NCBI GenBank assembly: GCA_958296035.1
Contig: OY282431.1
Span: 2,898,037 to 2,962,036 of the forward strand
Length of the DNA: 64,000 bases
Source: Paracoccaceae bacterium
GTDB taxonomy: Bacteria > Pseudomonadota > Alphaproteobacteria > Rhodobacterales > Rhodobacteraceae
Direction of reading: 5' to 3'
Positions 18,510 to 27,743 of this stretch are shown piece after piece (position 1 is the stretch's first letter; every line of letters begins with the position of its first letter). The translations under genes and the position numbers were made by a program. The notes under the pieces were generated by a model, which was given only the letters and a program-made list of their open reading frames with translations, searched no databases and was not told where the DNA came from.

Positions 18510-20672
18510 ATGAACGAACCGGCCGCAGGTTGCCCGAATTCTGACCGAACAATTGAAGCTTCGATTGGTGACGATGTGAAGGATGCCGACATGTCGGCAT
18601 CCGGAAACACTGGTCCGGAGGACAATTCAGGCGACATTTTCCGGCACAGCTATCGCGACTTGCTGAAGGAATTGCAGCAGGTGTTCGATGGCCACGACAC
18701 CGCAGAGAACCGCGGCCTCGACAACAATCCGGCAGAAACCGACCCTGCTGGCACGGCGTCAAGCGAGGGATTTACGATGGATAGTCAGCAGGAAAGTCAG
18801 GAGACTGCCGATGCGCCCCATGCAAGTCTGCCGAGCGATCCCTCCGGCACCGGAGAGACGGTTGTGCAGCCGGACGCCGAAAACAATTCAGAACTTCCGA
18901 ATGGAGGCCGTCAGGTGCAGGAAGACACAGTGCCAACAGCAGGAACCGAATCTTGTGAAGGCTCACCGCCAGCTCACACGCTGCCCGACGCCTCCACAGG
19001 CGAACGGGATGTGATTCATCACGAGGATGAACCTGTTGAAATTGCAGAAGAGGATCATTTCAGTGAAGAGCACTTCGCCGAGGGACTAGATGTAGACGCT
19101 GACAACATGACATCACCCTTCCAGCACACTGGCGGGCCGACATCGCTCCTGGATCACACGCAACAAGACCACGCCAACGATGAACGACAACAGCCGAGCC
19201 CAGGTTCGGGCGCCGATCTCAAGGATCAGGGTGCCCGCGACAGAGAAGTCGGCGGAGGCGGGACATCCATCCGGCAGTCCGATGCACAAGAGTCCGCTCA
19301 TGCACAACCTCTTCATCGGGGAGGTCCGGACCTCTCACATGCATCCCAGAGTGCCAGTATCAGCTGGAGCAAGGCACCGAGACGGTTGTTTCGCCTTGTT
19401 TTCCTGTTTCTGGTTGTGATTGCATTCGGCCTGTTCCTTTGGCGGCTTCTGGCATCAGACGGCAGGATCGTGAATTTCGTCACAAGGAATATAGATATTC
19501 CGGGGCAGTGGCGGACCGAGTCGCTTGCAACACAACCAGATTTTCCGGCGGCGAATCCTTCCGCGCCCCGACGCCCCGAACAGTGGACGATGACAGCAGT
19601 TCTCGGTGACCTGGCAGAACCAGGAGACGACAAACTCGTTACGGGAACACTGGCCAGTTTGGCAATACAGGCAAAAGAGCCAGATCATCTGCCCGCTGCC
19701 CCTTCTGAAGGTCGGGAAAGTGCCAACTCAATGTCGGGCCGGTTCGAGACATTGCCAGATGCGGACAAGAGCAGACAGCTCTGGACAGAGCTCATGAGCG
19801 ACGGAGATGATCGGCTGGCCTCGGCCCTGGAGAATCTGGAACAGGCCGAAAGTCGACTTCCTGCGAATGGACAGGATTCTGCAATCGGACAACATCAGCT
19901 TCCAGACGGCAAGGGGCAGGATAAACAGCGTGTGCACGCTGCGGACGGTGATCTGGCGTTCCCCGAATTCGCCGGTAACGCCAACACAGCGCAGCACAGT
20001 AGAAGCAGGATCAATGATCAAGAGGCACTCGCGCCCCTTGATGCCATCAATGCGCCATTATCAATCCGGGCGGCAGCAAACATAGTAGAAGATTCTGGCA
20101 CCTCCGACAGTACTGCAGCTGCGGCCGAACAGTCTGGTGCCCTGAGAGACCTGCTTGTCCAGGTCGAGTCCCTGACCGATCGCGCCGACTATACCGAAGT
20201 CCTGCTGAATTCAATCCTGGCAGCTGTCCAGAAAGAAAGCCGGCCCGCTCTGGCATTTGCCAGTACTCCAGAAACACATGCCGATATCATCGGGTTGACC
20301 AACGGCTTTTCGCTCGACACCCGACCAATCTCCGACCAGTCCAGTTCGAATGAAACTCTGTATCCAGCCGACATCGGCGACCTGACCTGGGATACACCGG
20401 AGCCAGGCATGCCGCCTGAATTGGCGGACCGGGGCGTTGCAACTTCTGGTGACAGTGTCGGTTTGTTGAAAGACGCCAATGGTGAGCCCGCAGGCGAAAG
20501 GGAACCCCTGATGTTCACTGTGCAGGAGAACAGCTCGGGGCTCGACACGTTGCTGCTTTCCAGTGTGGGGCCGGACGATCTTGTTCACGGATTCGGTGAG
20601 GTTCTCGAGGTCCGTGTCGACGCCCATGGCCGCCTCGTGATCATGGAGCACGGTGCGGTTCTTGTCGAATAG
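18510..20672 (+). CDS. Large acidic single-pass protein in DotF/TraP position
   Basis: 720 residues. A very acidic, low-complexity cytoplasmic region (1-285) is followed by a basic patch and one membrane segment at about 292-312 (LVFLFLVVIAFGLFLWRL), then a long periplasmic part. The last 50 residues, with SSVGPDDLVHGFGEVLEVRV and DAHGRLVIMEHGAVLVE, look like a small folded domain. The order I-H-G-then-this matches dotF (traP in IncI), whose products are also single-pass proteins with a variable cytoplasmic region. Sequence evidence for DotF homology is weak, so the assignment rests on position and topology. A ribosome site (AGAGGGG) precedes the ATG; the 39-bp gap indicates the same operon. 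Confidence 0.6.
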   Translation: MNEPAAGCPNSDRTIEASIGDDVKDADMSASGNTGPEDNSGDIFRHSYRDLLKELQQVFDGHDTAENRGLDNNPAETDPAGTASSEGFTMDSQQESQETADAPHASLPSDPSGTGETVVQPDAENNSELPNGGRQVQEDTVPTAGTESCEGSPPAHTLPDASTGERDVIHHEDEPVEIAEEDHFSEEHFAEGLDVDADNMTSPFQHTGGPTSLLDHTQQDHANDERQQPSPGSGADLKDQGARDREVGGGGTSIRQSDAQESAHAQPLHRGGPDLSHASQSASISWSKAPRRLFRLVFLFLVVIAFGLFLWRLLASDGRIVNFVTRNIDIPGQWRTESLATQPDFPAANPSAPRRPEQWTMTAVLGDLAEPGDDKLVTGTLASLAIQAKEPDHLPAAPSEGRESANSMSGRFETLPDADKSRQLWTELMSDGDDRLASALENLEQAESRLPANGQDSAIGQHQLPDGKGQDKQRVHAADGDLAFPEFAGNANTAQHSRSRINDQEALAPLDAINAPLSIRAAANIVEDSGTSDSTAAAAEQSGALRDLLVQVESLTDRADYTEVLLNSILAAVQKESRPALAFASTPETHADIIGLTNGFSLDTRPISDQSSSNETLYPADIGDLTWDTPEPGMPPELADRGVATSGDSVGLLKDANGEPAGEREPLMFTVQENSSGLDTLLLSSVGPDDLVHGFGEVLEVRVDAHGRLVIMEHGAVLVE

Positions 20673-20687
20673 AGCAGGATAACACTG

Positions 20688-21212
20688 GTGCCAGATATAC
20701 TGGCCATTTTCGAGACCATTGCCAGCTACCTGGTTCACTTTGAGCTTCTACTGCGCGGCATCTTCTACTTGATTGGTGTATTGTTGATTGTTCAGAGCCT
20801 TCGCCTGGCCGTCGCACGCAGCGAACAAGGGTCGCTGCATATGTCGTGGGTGAGACCGGTTACGAGCTTTCTCTGCGGAACTGCACTGTTGGCGTTCCCT
20901 GCTACCACCTCGGTTCTCGTAGAATCGTTGTTCGGTCTCGGCAGGATCGCAGACCCACAGGACATATTCAGCTATCAACATCCCCTGACCACTCCGATTG
21001 ATTCCGAGCCGGCACGAAATTTCGTGATCGTCGTGGTTAGAATCATCCAGTTTGTTGGCTTCATTGCCATTGCTCGCGGTATTCTTCACTTCAATGCGGC
21101 AGCTCAACAGGGTAGTGGCACAATTGGAAGCGGGATTACCTTTGTCGTCGCTGGCGTGCTGGCGGTGAATTTTCCTCGCTTCTGGGAGTTGCTTGTCAAC
21201 TTGTTTTCGTGA
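20688..21212 (+). CDS. DotE/IcmC-like membrane protein (TraQ/TraR family)
   Basis: 174 residues, GTG start at 20688 preceded by GAGCAGGA. Three to four hydrophobic segments: about 23-42, 56-75, 105-130 and 146-165. The pattern (GVLLIVQSLRLA, then VRPVTSFLCGTALLAFP, then IIQFVGFIAIARGILHFNAAAQQGSGTIGSGI, then VAGVLAVNFP) matches IcmC/DotE-type inner-membrane proteins. Its place directly after the DotF-position gene fits traQ/traR order in IncI plasmids. It ends only 19 bp before the convergent glycerate kinase gene, so the transfer cluster stops here; ATPases DotL, DotB and DotO and the relaxase are not in the window. Confidence 0.72.
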   Translation: MPDILAIFETIASYLVHFELLLRGIFYLIGVLLIVQSLRLAVARSEQGSLHMSWVRPVTSFLCGTALLAFPATTSVLVESLFGLGRIADPQDIFSYQHPLTTPIDSEPARNFVIVVVRIIQFVGFIAIARGILHFNAAAQQGSGTIGSGITFVVAGVLAVNFPRFWELLVNLFS

Positions 21213-21231
21213 CACGGTGTCTGACTGCTGT

Positions 21232-22497
21232 TCAGCGAACCAGAATGGCCCGAAAGTCGTTGACGTTTGTGCCGGTAGGACCGGTAACCAGCAAGTCGTC
21301 TGCGGCATCGAAGGCTGTCCATGCATCATGCGCTGCAAGATGTTCACGGGGGTCGATGCCCAGTGACCGAAGGCGCGCGACCGTCGAGCCGTCCGCAAAT
21401 GCACCGGCATTGCTTTCGCTGCCATCAATACCGTCGGTATCTGCTGCCAATGCAGATATGCCGCCAATTCCTTGCACGGCGAGTGCAAAGGACAGCAAGA
21501 ACTCGGTATTCCGCCCCCCGCGCCCGCACTTATCCCCAATCGTAACCGTGGTCTCTCCACCCGACAAGAGCACACAGGGCTTGGCAAAGGGGCGGTTGCG
21601 GGCCACAATTTCCCGTGCGATTGCGCCCAGGACGATGCCGGCCTGAGAGGCCTCACCCTCGATTGAATCGGAAAGCATGGCGGCACAGTACCCTGCATCT
21701 GCTGCTATTGTCTGCGCTGCCTGCAGTGACCTGCCCGCAGATGCAATGACTTCAACGGAGTTGTCCTTGAACACGTCCTCGATCGGTAACGGAACCATGT
21801 ATTCATCGGAGGCGATAAAGTCCCTGACGCGTTCGGGCACCGGTATCCTGTAGGTTCGAATGAATTCCAGAGCCTCCAGTCGACCGGTCGGGCCAGGCAC
21901 AGTCGGTCCCGAGGCCACCTCAAACGGGCTATCGCCAGGTACATCCGAGACGATCAGGCTTACAACCCGGGCCGGATGGGCGGCTGCGGCCAACCTCCCT
22001 CCCTTGATGTCACTGGCACATTTTCGGATTGCATTCATTACGCCTATGGGTGCACCTGAGTTGAGAAGAACGCGGTTCAGTTCTTGCTCGTCTTCCAGGG
22101 TCAAACCTGCCGGCGGTGCCGGCAGGAGCGCTGAACCCCCTCCGCAAATCAGCGCCACCAGGAGATCATCCGGACCCAGGCCAAGGGCAAGCTTCAGCAG
22201 TTCCGTTGAGGCATTCAGACCGTTGTGATCGGGAACGGGATGCGCTGCCTCAAGGACCCGAATAGTGTTGCACTTCGTTGCATACCCATAAGGGGTAACG
22301 ACAACACCCTCGATCTGCTCGCCCCACAATCTCTCGAATTCAGCCGCCAACTGTGCAGCACCTTTTCCAGCACCAACTACCGCTATTCGACCGGTCGGTC
22401 TCTTTGGCAGGTGCCGGGGCAGTATGCGCTTCGGATCTGCCGCCGCGACTGCAGCTTCAAAAAGACTGGTCAGGAATACCTTGTCGCTGTGCTTCAT
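21232..22497 (-). CDS. Glycerate 2-kinase (MOFRL family)
   Basis: 421 residues. Phosphorylates D-glycerate to 2-phosphoglycerate in serine-cycle, glyoxylate or tartrate catabolism. Motifs: AVVGAGKGAAQLAAEFE near the N-terminus, VLEAAHPVPDHNG, ICGGGSALLPAPPAGLTLEDE, DVPGDSPFEVASGPTVP and the MOFRL tail with LLSGGETTVTIGDKCGRGGRNTEFLL and ADTDGIDGSE. Full length with all conserved blocks. It is convergent with the type IVB cluster, has no operon partner visible and looks like a native chromosomal gene. Confidence 0.9.
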   Translation of the reverse strand: MKHSDKVFLTSLFEAAVAAADPKRILPRHLPKRPTGRIAVVGAGKGAAQLAAEFERLWGEQIEGVVVTPYGYATKCNTIRVLEAAHPVPDHNGLNASTELLKLALGLGPDDLLVALICGGGSALLPAPPAGLTLEDEQELNRVLLNSGAPIGVMNAIRKCASDIKGGRLAAAAHPARVVSLIVSDVPGDSPFEVASGPTVPGPTGRLEALEFIRTYRIPVPERVRDFIASDEYMVPLPIEDVFKDNSVEVIASAGRSLQAAQTIAADAGYCAAMLSDSIEGEASQAGIVLGAIAREIVARNRPFAKPCVLLSGGETTVTIGDKCGRGGRNTEFLLSFALAVQGIGGISALAADTDGIDGSESNAGAFADGSTVARLRSLGIDPREHLAAHDAWTAFDAADDLLVTGPTGTNVNDFRAILVR

Positions 22498-23370
22498 GCC
22501 TGTCTCTGCCGAGTTCTTGCAACGATTGTCAATTCAGGAAGTGTTCCAGTTTTGCGCTAAAGGCGAGCAGTTCAAGCCCTTGCCCGCGAGGCTGAGTGCC
22601 GTCGAAGTGTGGATCAAGGCAAGGCGAACACCTTGGCCGAACGCGGTGTTTGTCCAATTGGGCTTGCGTTCAGCGCAGGGCATCCTGATCAGCCGGTGCG
22701 CCTGGTTTCAGGGTCTGGCATGTCGACTGAGCCTTGTCCATCTGATAGTCTTCCTTGCCAAGCCGCGTTGCCCCGAATCTTATGTAGCGAGTTTACTATT
22801 CCCTCTACGTGGAGCTGTTCCGCCCGACAGCGGCTCTTCTGGTGTGTTGACATCTCGATGAGTTGTATCGGTATCGGGAAGAGCGTCAAGAGCCACCAGG
22901 ACTGTGCGTGCAAAGTAATTGTAAGCGAGCAATGTAATTGGTCATTAGCGAATTCACGGTCACTTTGATGACTAATTGACCAGCCAGCATCCAGCCCAAT
23001 CGTTGACAGGAATGCCCTGGTAACCCAGGGTTGCCATCGGGCCGGCATTCTTGCTCTGACAACGCTATTCGACAGTGCCCCCTTTGCCCTGCCGTATGCA
23101 CACATCCCATGTTGGCGCGTCATATTGGGGGGTGATTATGATTCAGTGACAACCAAATCTCAAGCCGGCCGTTGTTATTTATTGCTGGCAAGTTTGGCTT
23201 TTCACTGCCGTCACTTTCAAATTCTTCATAGAACCGGGCACTTGCATGCCTCTGTAAGGCTGATCTTGTAAATCTCCTTGGCGCCGCACCGAAACTACGG
23301 CAAGGACCGGAACGTCGTTCTCAGGCAAAGCCACAGCAAAGCGTAGGCGCCACACTGCCATAATGGCTTT
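22498..23370. other. Intergenic, no gene recognised
   Basis: About 870 bp between the glycerate kinase start and a repeat. Several open frames on both strands, including one at 23179-23361 minus, give no recognisable protein. It probably contains the kinase promoter and decayed sequence. Confidence 0.4.
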
Positions 23371-23595
23371 AGCCTCCCGGCAGTTGTTGCCTCACGAACG
23401 GCCACCCACACCAGCACAACCACACACATATCCTTCCGGACAGGCCCCGAACGCCTGTTTGAAGACCCCACCACAGCTCCCTGACAACTTCTGACACAGC
23501 GCGCAACAAAGGACTACCGGGACAACGAATTAATGCCATAATTCCTTTCCAGGATTGTCTCCAATATAACAGCGCGCAACGCGGCATCAAGCTCA
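23371..23595 (-). repeat. Interspersed repeat R1, copy 1
   Basis: Read on the minus strand this roughly 220-bp segment starts TATATTGGAGACAATCCTGG, passes AATTCGTTGTCCCGG, and is closely similar to 37145-37370 (+). The terminal 20 to 60 bases also occur at 40545 and 40985-41048. It looks like the end of an unrecognised mobile element or a non-autonomous derivative. Confidence 0.6.
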
Positions 23596-23677
23596 CACCC
23601 GGATTTGCCCGACCCGGAACCCGATAGCAGGCCGTCACCGGGGTTCTGAGCGGCAGACACCCGAACGGAGAGAGAGT

Positions 23678-24958
23678 ATGACGATCGATATCGAAGGCCT
23701 GCGGGAATTCGTCAGAACCAGGGACCGCAGCTACCCGCCCTACTTTGCCGGACGAAAGGACGTCATCGCCGACATCAAGACTGTCTGCAGGACAATGTGG
23801 CAGAACCCACGGGCCGGAGCGTCCCAGGACAAGGGCATGACCCGTATCATCCACGGGGCACCGGGTGCCGGCAAGACCTCGCTGCTCGGGCACCTTGAAC
23901 GGCAATGGGGCAGGAGCCGGACGGGAACGCCGCCGAGACTGCTCAGGCTGGTGGAAGATACCGTGGTCAGTCATGCGGAGGCGTTCCACGAAGCCCTGAT
24001 CAGGGTCGTCAGCCCGGAGCTGGCCGAAAAACTCTATGCACAGCCCGGATCCAGGGTGTCCGGGGACGGCGTTCAGGTTCTGGGCACCGGTGGTCATATC
24101 AGTGTCCAGAGGGCTCCCCCGATGATACGGCCGCGCTCGCTGATGGATCTGAGTGGGCTGGTGGAGCGCTGGGATTCGCCTGTTGTCGTCGCCATCGACG
24201 AGGCGCAGAATATCGGGAGGATCAATGCCGCCGCCACCGCAGCAATACTGCAGGGGTTGCACAACAACATCAACAATCTCCCGGTGATGCTGGTGCTGGC
24301 CGGCCTTGGCGACACCGTTGACCGGGCGATGGAACTCGGTCTGTCGCGGCCGGCCCAGGGAACCACCTGGACGCTCGGTTGCTTTGACGAGGCCGAGAGT
24401 GATGACCTGATTGCCGGCTGGGGCCGGCATTTCGGCCTGCCGGACGGGGACTGGCGGAACACGATGAGAGGCATTGCCGAAGACTGCGACCACTGGCCGG
24501 TGCATGTGCAGAATGCACTCATGGCCTTTGCCGACGAGGTTGTGGCGGCTGATGGAAAGCTTGAGGATGTCCAGTCATCGGTGGTCCGGGCCCGGAGCAG
24601 GAAGCGACAGCTTGCCTACTACCGGCAACGCATGAGCCCAGAGATGGAGGGATCCAGGTTTCTGCTGTCGGCCGTCATGCAGGATCTGCAGGAGAGTCAT
24701 GATCAAGGCGATATCATTGACAGCATCGAGTGGCATGCCGATTCCCGCCCTGGCTCCAGATGGCGGTTGCCGGATGGCATGACTGCCAATGAATACTTCA
24801 ATCACCTCATCCATCGGGGAGCTCTGCACAAGCATCTGGACACGGGCACTGTCGAGTGTCCGATACCGAGCTTCCGGGCCTGGCTGATCAAGCAGGGTGA
24901 ACCGGCCCTGGAGCCACGCAAGAACAAGGCTGAGGAGGTGAGGGAGACCAAAAGGTAG
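23678..24958 (+). CDS. AAA/STAND-like ATPase, orphan
   Basis: 426 residues, preceded by a GGAGAGAGAG ribosome site. A P-loop (GAPGAGKTSLLGHLE, about residue 67) and Walker B (VVVAIDEAQN, about 172) mark an AAA ATPase of the ORC/TniB-like type; the N-terminal FAGRKDVIADI segment is common in such ATPases. A winged-helix-like C-terminal part follows (ANEYFNHLIHRGALHKHL, near 370). No nuclease, transposase or effector is adjacent: upstream is repeat R1, downstream an IS1595 remnant. It may be the surviving half of a two-gene defence or transposition module. Function not assigned. Confidence 0.7.
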   Translation: MTIDIEGLREFVRTRDRSYPPYFAGRKDVIADIKTVCRTMWQNPRAGASQDKGMTRIIHGAPGAGKTSLLGHLERQWGRSRTGTPPRLLRLVEDTVVSHAEAFHEALIRVVSPELAEKLYAQPGSRVSGDGVQVLGTGGHISVQRAPPMIRPRSLMDLSGLVERWDSPVVVAIDEAQNIGRINAAATAAILQGLHNNINNLPVMLVLAGLGDTVDRAMELGLSRPAQGTTWTLGCFDEAESDDLIAGWGRHFGLPDGDWRNTMRGIAEDCDHWPVHVQNALMAFADEVVAADGKLEDVQSSVVRARSRKRQLAYYRQRMSPEMEGSRFLLSAVMQDLQESHDQGDIIDSIEWHADSRPGSRWRLPDGMTANEYFNHLIHRGALHKHLDTGTVECPIPSFRAWLIKQGEPALEPRKNKAEEVRETKR

Positions 24959-24997
24959 GGAGACTGGATCAAGTACCAAGTTAGCACAAAACCACCA

Positions 24998-25391
24998 ATG
25001 GTGAGAAAAAATATTGCGGAACTGGGGACCTATAACTTGGCGTTGACAGCCTCAATCGTCGGGACCAGGGACCGCGAGACCAACGAGGTGCGCGCCCGGC
25101 ACGTCGATGCAACCGACATTCCCCCTTTCAACCGCGAGAGCGCCAATCACACCGGCTCCGAATTCGCCCGGATCATGACGCCCGCGAGCGGGTTGGAATC
25201 CTTCTGGTCGATGCTGAAGCGCGGCAATCAAGGGTACCCACTATTATTTCTCGGAGAAGCACCAGCAACGCTACGTCAACGAGTTCTCCAGGCGGCACAA
25301 CACCTTTCCCGCCGATACCCTCGACCACATGGCCGCAACTGTTGTCGGCATGATCGGCAAGCGGCTGAGCTACACGGAGTTGGTGGCGTGA
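24998..25391 (+). pseudogene. IS1595-family transposase remnant
   Basis: The frame from 24998 contains GTRDRETNEVRAR, the first part of the IS1595 catalytic core, then jumps to SANHTGSEFAR and SGLESFWSMLKRG, so the middle of the enzyme has been deleted. After a frameshift near 25230 the C-terminus continues as TYHYFSEKHQQRYVNEFSRR and ends LSYTELVA with a TGA at 25391. A dead element. Confidence 0.72.
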
Positions 25392-25499
25392 GTGACGCTC
25401 TCGTACAGCCGCTCAAAATGCAGGGCATCAAGACGCAAACCGTCCTGCTAATCAGGGAGAATGTAGCATGGGACGGAACGGGACTATGGGTCTAGCCGT

Positions 25500-26179
25500 T
25501 CTTCGTTTCCGCGGTCGTGGTTCTGAACGTCAATCCGGAACGCGCCCTGCCTGACGACACGAACCGCCACATGATCAACTTCTACCGGGCGGTGCAACAA
25601 GGCACGCTTTCCACCGATACCGTGTGGGAATTTCTGCAGCGAGAAGGGGACCGGCTCCTGCGCGTCGGTCAAGACCATTACTATCGGGTCCGGGAGCGAT
25701 TCAACGTTGACCATGACCCCCACGGCTTCCTCTTCCTCAACCGATCATGCTTCAGCGGCCTCATCCGCTTCAACAGGAAGGGGCAGTTCAACACCCCATT
25801 TTGCCGAAAGCCGGGGCGGTTCAGGGCCGCTTACGTCACGAAGAGATGCAATCAGGTGGGGCGAATCACCGAGCGGAGGGGCATTCTGGATACAGTGAAC
25901 CGCGGTGAATTCGCATACGCGGATCCTCCCTACGCTGGCCGTTACACAGACTGTTACAACTCATGGAGCGATGAGGACGCGGCATGTCTGGAAGATCGGT
26001 TGAAGACGCTGCCCTGCCCCTTCCTGAATTCGATGTGGTCCGAGAACAAGTACCATAGGAATGACCGCCTTCATGAAGCGTTCTCAGAATACGGGATCAG
26101 GACCTTCTCGCAATTCTACCATTTAGCCGCAACTGAAAGCCTGCGAAACAGAATCACCGAAGCCCTGGTCGTTGGATGA
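25500..26179 (+). pseudogene. Decayed Dam-type adenine methylase (D12 class)
   Basis: The frame encodes the central and C-terminal parts of a D12-class N6-adenine methyltransferase: DDTNRHMINFYRAVQ, FLFLNRSCFSGLIRFN, the catalytic motif ADPPYAGRYTDCYNSW, and NRITEALV at the end. The N-terminus is damaged: the in-frame TAG at 25494-25496 lies directly before PFFVSAVVVLNVNP, where the family has PFxGxGxVxLNLNP, so the SAM-binding glycines of motif I are lost and the residues before it are missing. It follows the IS1595 remnant, whose insertion may have removed the 5' end. Probably inactive. Confidence 0.7.
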
Positions 26180-26266
26180 GAGACTTCATCCTGTGGACCC
26201 TGACCGATGGGAGCGAACAGCTGCAATTGTCGAAGCAGATGCGCGGCGCGCAGCCTCCGACGCACG

Positions 26267-27028
26267 CTATTGAACAAGTGGGGATTCCGCCGCGACGATG
26301 TCAAAGCCGGAAATTCGAGCCTCACCGGCAAGCAGTTGAACATATTGCCTGAAGGCCCGCCTCCAGGAGGCCTCCTTCAGATAATCAGATACGCGGTCTG
26401 CAACAACTTCATAGGGAAGCACCCGCCCTGGAACGTGCTTGTCAACACGGACGACATGAATTCCGAAGCGAGTCCTGACCGGAACCGACGAAAGCTGACC
26501 CTCCTCAAGATTGAATAGAAAGGTCTCCAGTTCCGGCACAGAGTCTCCGCGGGAGAGCTGGCCCAGACGACCATCGTTGTGTCTTGAATCACAATCTGAA
26601 TTGGCGCGTGCAAGTTCGTCGAAGCGTTCCGGCGCCCTTGTCAAGATCTCAATCAACTCCCTGGCGCGGGATTCGACCTTTTGACGCTGATCACTATCGT
26701 CCTTCGCCAATGCCAAAAGGATGTGAGCCGCCTCGACCAGGTCGGGGCTTCGAAACCTGTCGGAGTTGTTGTCGTAGTAGCGACGACACTCGGATTCCGC
26801 CGGCGCCGGAATGTCCACCTCGCGCTCAATGACAGCCTGAACCGTTGCAGCTTCGTCGGACGCCTCCAGTCCGATGGTGCTTGCCCGCTCCAGAAGGAGG
26901 GCACGGATGACCAGCCACTCGGCCGCGGCATGCCTGGCGGCTTCGGCACTCGCCGCTGGATGGTACTGCATTTCGCGCAGAATATCTTCTTCGCCGATGC
27001 AGCGGTCGTTGACCTGAATCGCTGTCAT
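26267..27028 (-). CDS. Parvulin-type peptidyl-prolyl isomerase of the nar operon
   Basis: About 253 residues from the ATG at 27028, 7 bases after the narI stop; an in-frame GTG at 27058 would overlap narI. The N-terminal half is helical (SurA/PrsA-like chaperone arm); the C-terminal parvulin domain (about 100-210) has EAAHILLALA, FDELARANSDCDSRHNDGRLGQLSRGDSVPE and the closing GIHVVRVDK. Parvulin PPIases after narI are known in other proteobacterial nar operons and are thought to help nitrate reductase assembly. No signal peptide, so cytoplasmic. Last gene of the operon, convergent with the methylase remnant. Confidence 0.85.
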   Translation of the reverse strand: MTAIQVNDRCIGEEDILREMQYHPAASAEAARHAAAEWLVIRALLLERASTIGLEASDEAATVQAVIEREVDIPAPAESECRRYYDNNSDRFRSPDLVEAAHILLALAKDDSDQRQKVESRARELIEILTRAPERFDELARANSDCDSRHNDGRLGQLSRGDSVPELETFLFNLEEGQLSSVPVRTRFGIHVVRVDKHVPGRVLPYEVVADRVSDYLKEASWRRAFRQYVQLLAGEARISGFDIVAAESPLVQ

Positions 27029-27035
27029 GCTTGAC

Positions 27036-27740
27036 TCAGGTAGCACGGCCTCCGTCACGCGAGCGCACCACCTGGTAGCCGCGCCGACCCAGATACCAGA
27101 CTGGAGCGCTCCAAATGTGGACCAGTCGACTGAACGGGAAAATGAGGAAGATGGTCAGACCCAGGAAGATGTGCGTCTTGTAGACCCAGTGCACATCGAC
27201 GGCGTAGAGCGCCGCATCAGCCTGGAAGGAAACGATCTTCTGAGCCCAGAGGGACAGTGAGACCATGATCTCGCCTCCCTCGCGATGGGACCACGAAAAC
27301 GGCAGGGTTGCCATTCCGAGCACAAGTTGCACCCACAGCAGCACCAGGATCGCAATGTCCATGGCACTTGATGTCCTGCGGATGCGAGGGTCGAATAGCC
27401 GCCGGTGGAGAAGCATGGTCAGACCCACGAAACATACGAGTCCGAAGATGCCTCCCGCAACGACCGCAAGTACCTGCTTGGTGCCAGAACTCAGGCCAAA
27501 GACATGGTAGACTTCCTTGGGCGTAAGCAGGCCGACAAAATGCCCAAGAAAGAGGAGGAGGATACCGACATGGAACAGCACGCTGCCCATCATCAACTGC
27601 CGCCGCCGCAACAGCTGGCTCGATCCGCTGCGCCAGGTGTATTGCTCACGATCGAAACGTATCAGACTTCCGGCCAGAAACACCGTGGCCGCAAAGTAGG
27701 GGTAGTATCCGAAGACGAGGATATGAAACCAGTCAGCCAT
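27036..27740 (-). CDS. narI: Respiratory nitrate reductase gamma subunit (cytochrome b)
   Basis: 234 residues with five membrane segments and the two-haem b scaffold of NarI. It oxidises quinol at the periplasmic side and passes electrons to NarH. His residues suited to haem binding are in LFHVGILLLFLGHFVG (first pair region) and in VYKTHIFLGLTIF near the C-terminus. The N-terminal FGYYPYFAATVFLAGSLIRFDREQYTW is characteristic. Follows narJ with a 3-bp gap. Confidence 0.95.
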   Translation of the reverse strand: MADWFHILVFGYYPYFAATVFLAGSLIRFDREQYTWRSGSSQLLRRRQLMMGSVLFHVGILLLFLGHFVGLLTPKEVYHVFGLSSGTKQVLAVVAGGIFGLVCFVGLTMLLHRRLFDPRIRRTSSAMDIAILVLLWVQLVLGMATLPFSWSHREGGEIMVSLSLWAQKIVSFQADAALYAVDVHWVYKTHIFLGLTIFLIFPFSRLVHIWSAPVWYLGRRGYQVVRSRDGGRAT

Positions 27741-27743
27741 TGC

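Noticed and set aside
23179-23361. 60-residue minus-strand frame, considered as a small toxin
   Set aside because: Only a vague resemblance to RelE-like C-termini and no partner; insufficient.
23369-24505. 378-residue minus-strand frame opposite the ATPase
   Set aside because: Antisense to a protein with clear Walker motifs; the translation shows no family and its 5' part is just repeat R1.
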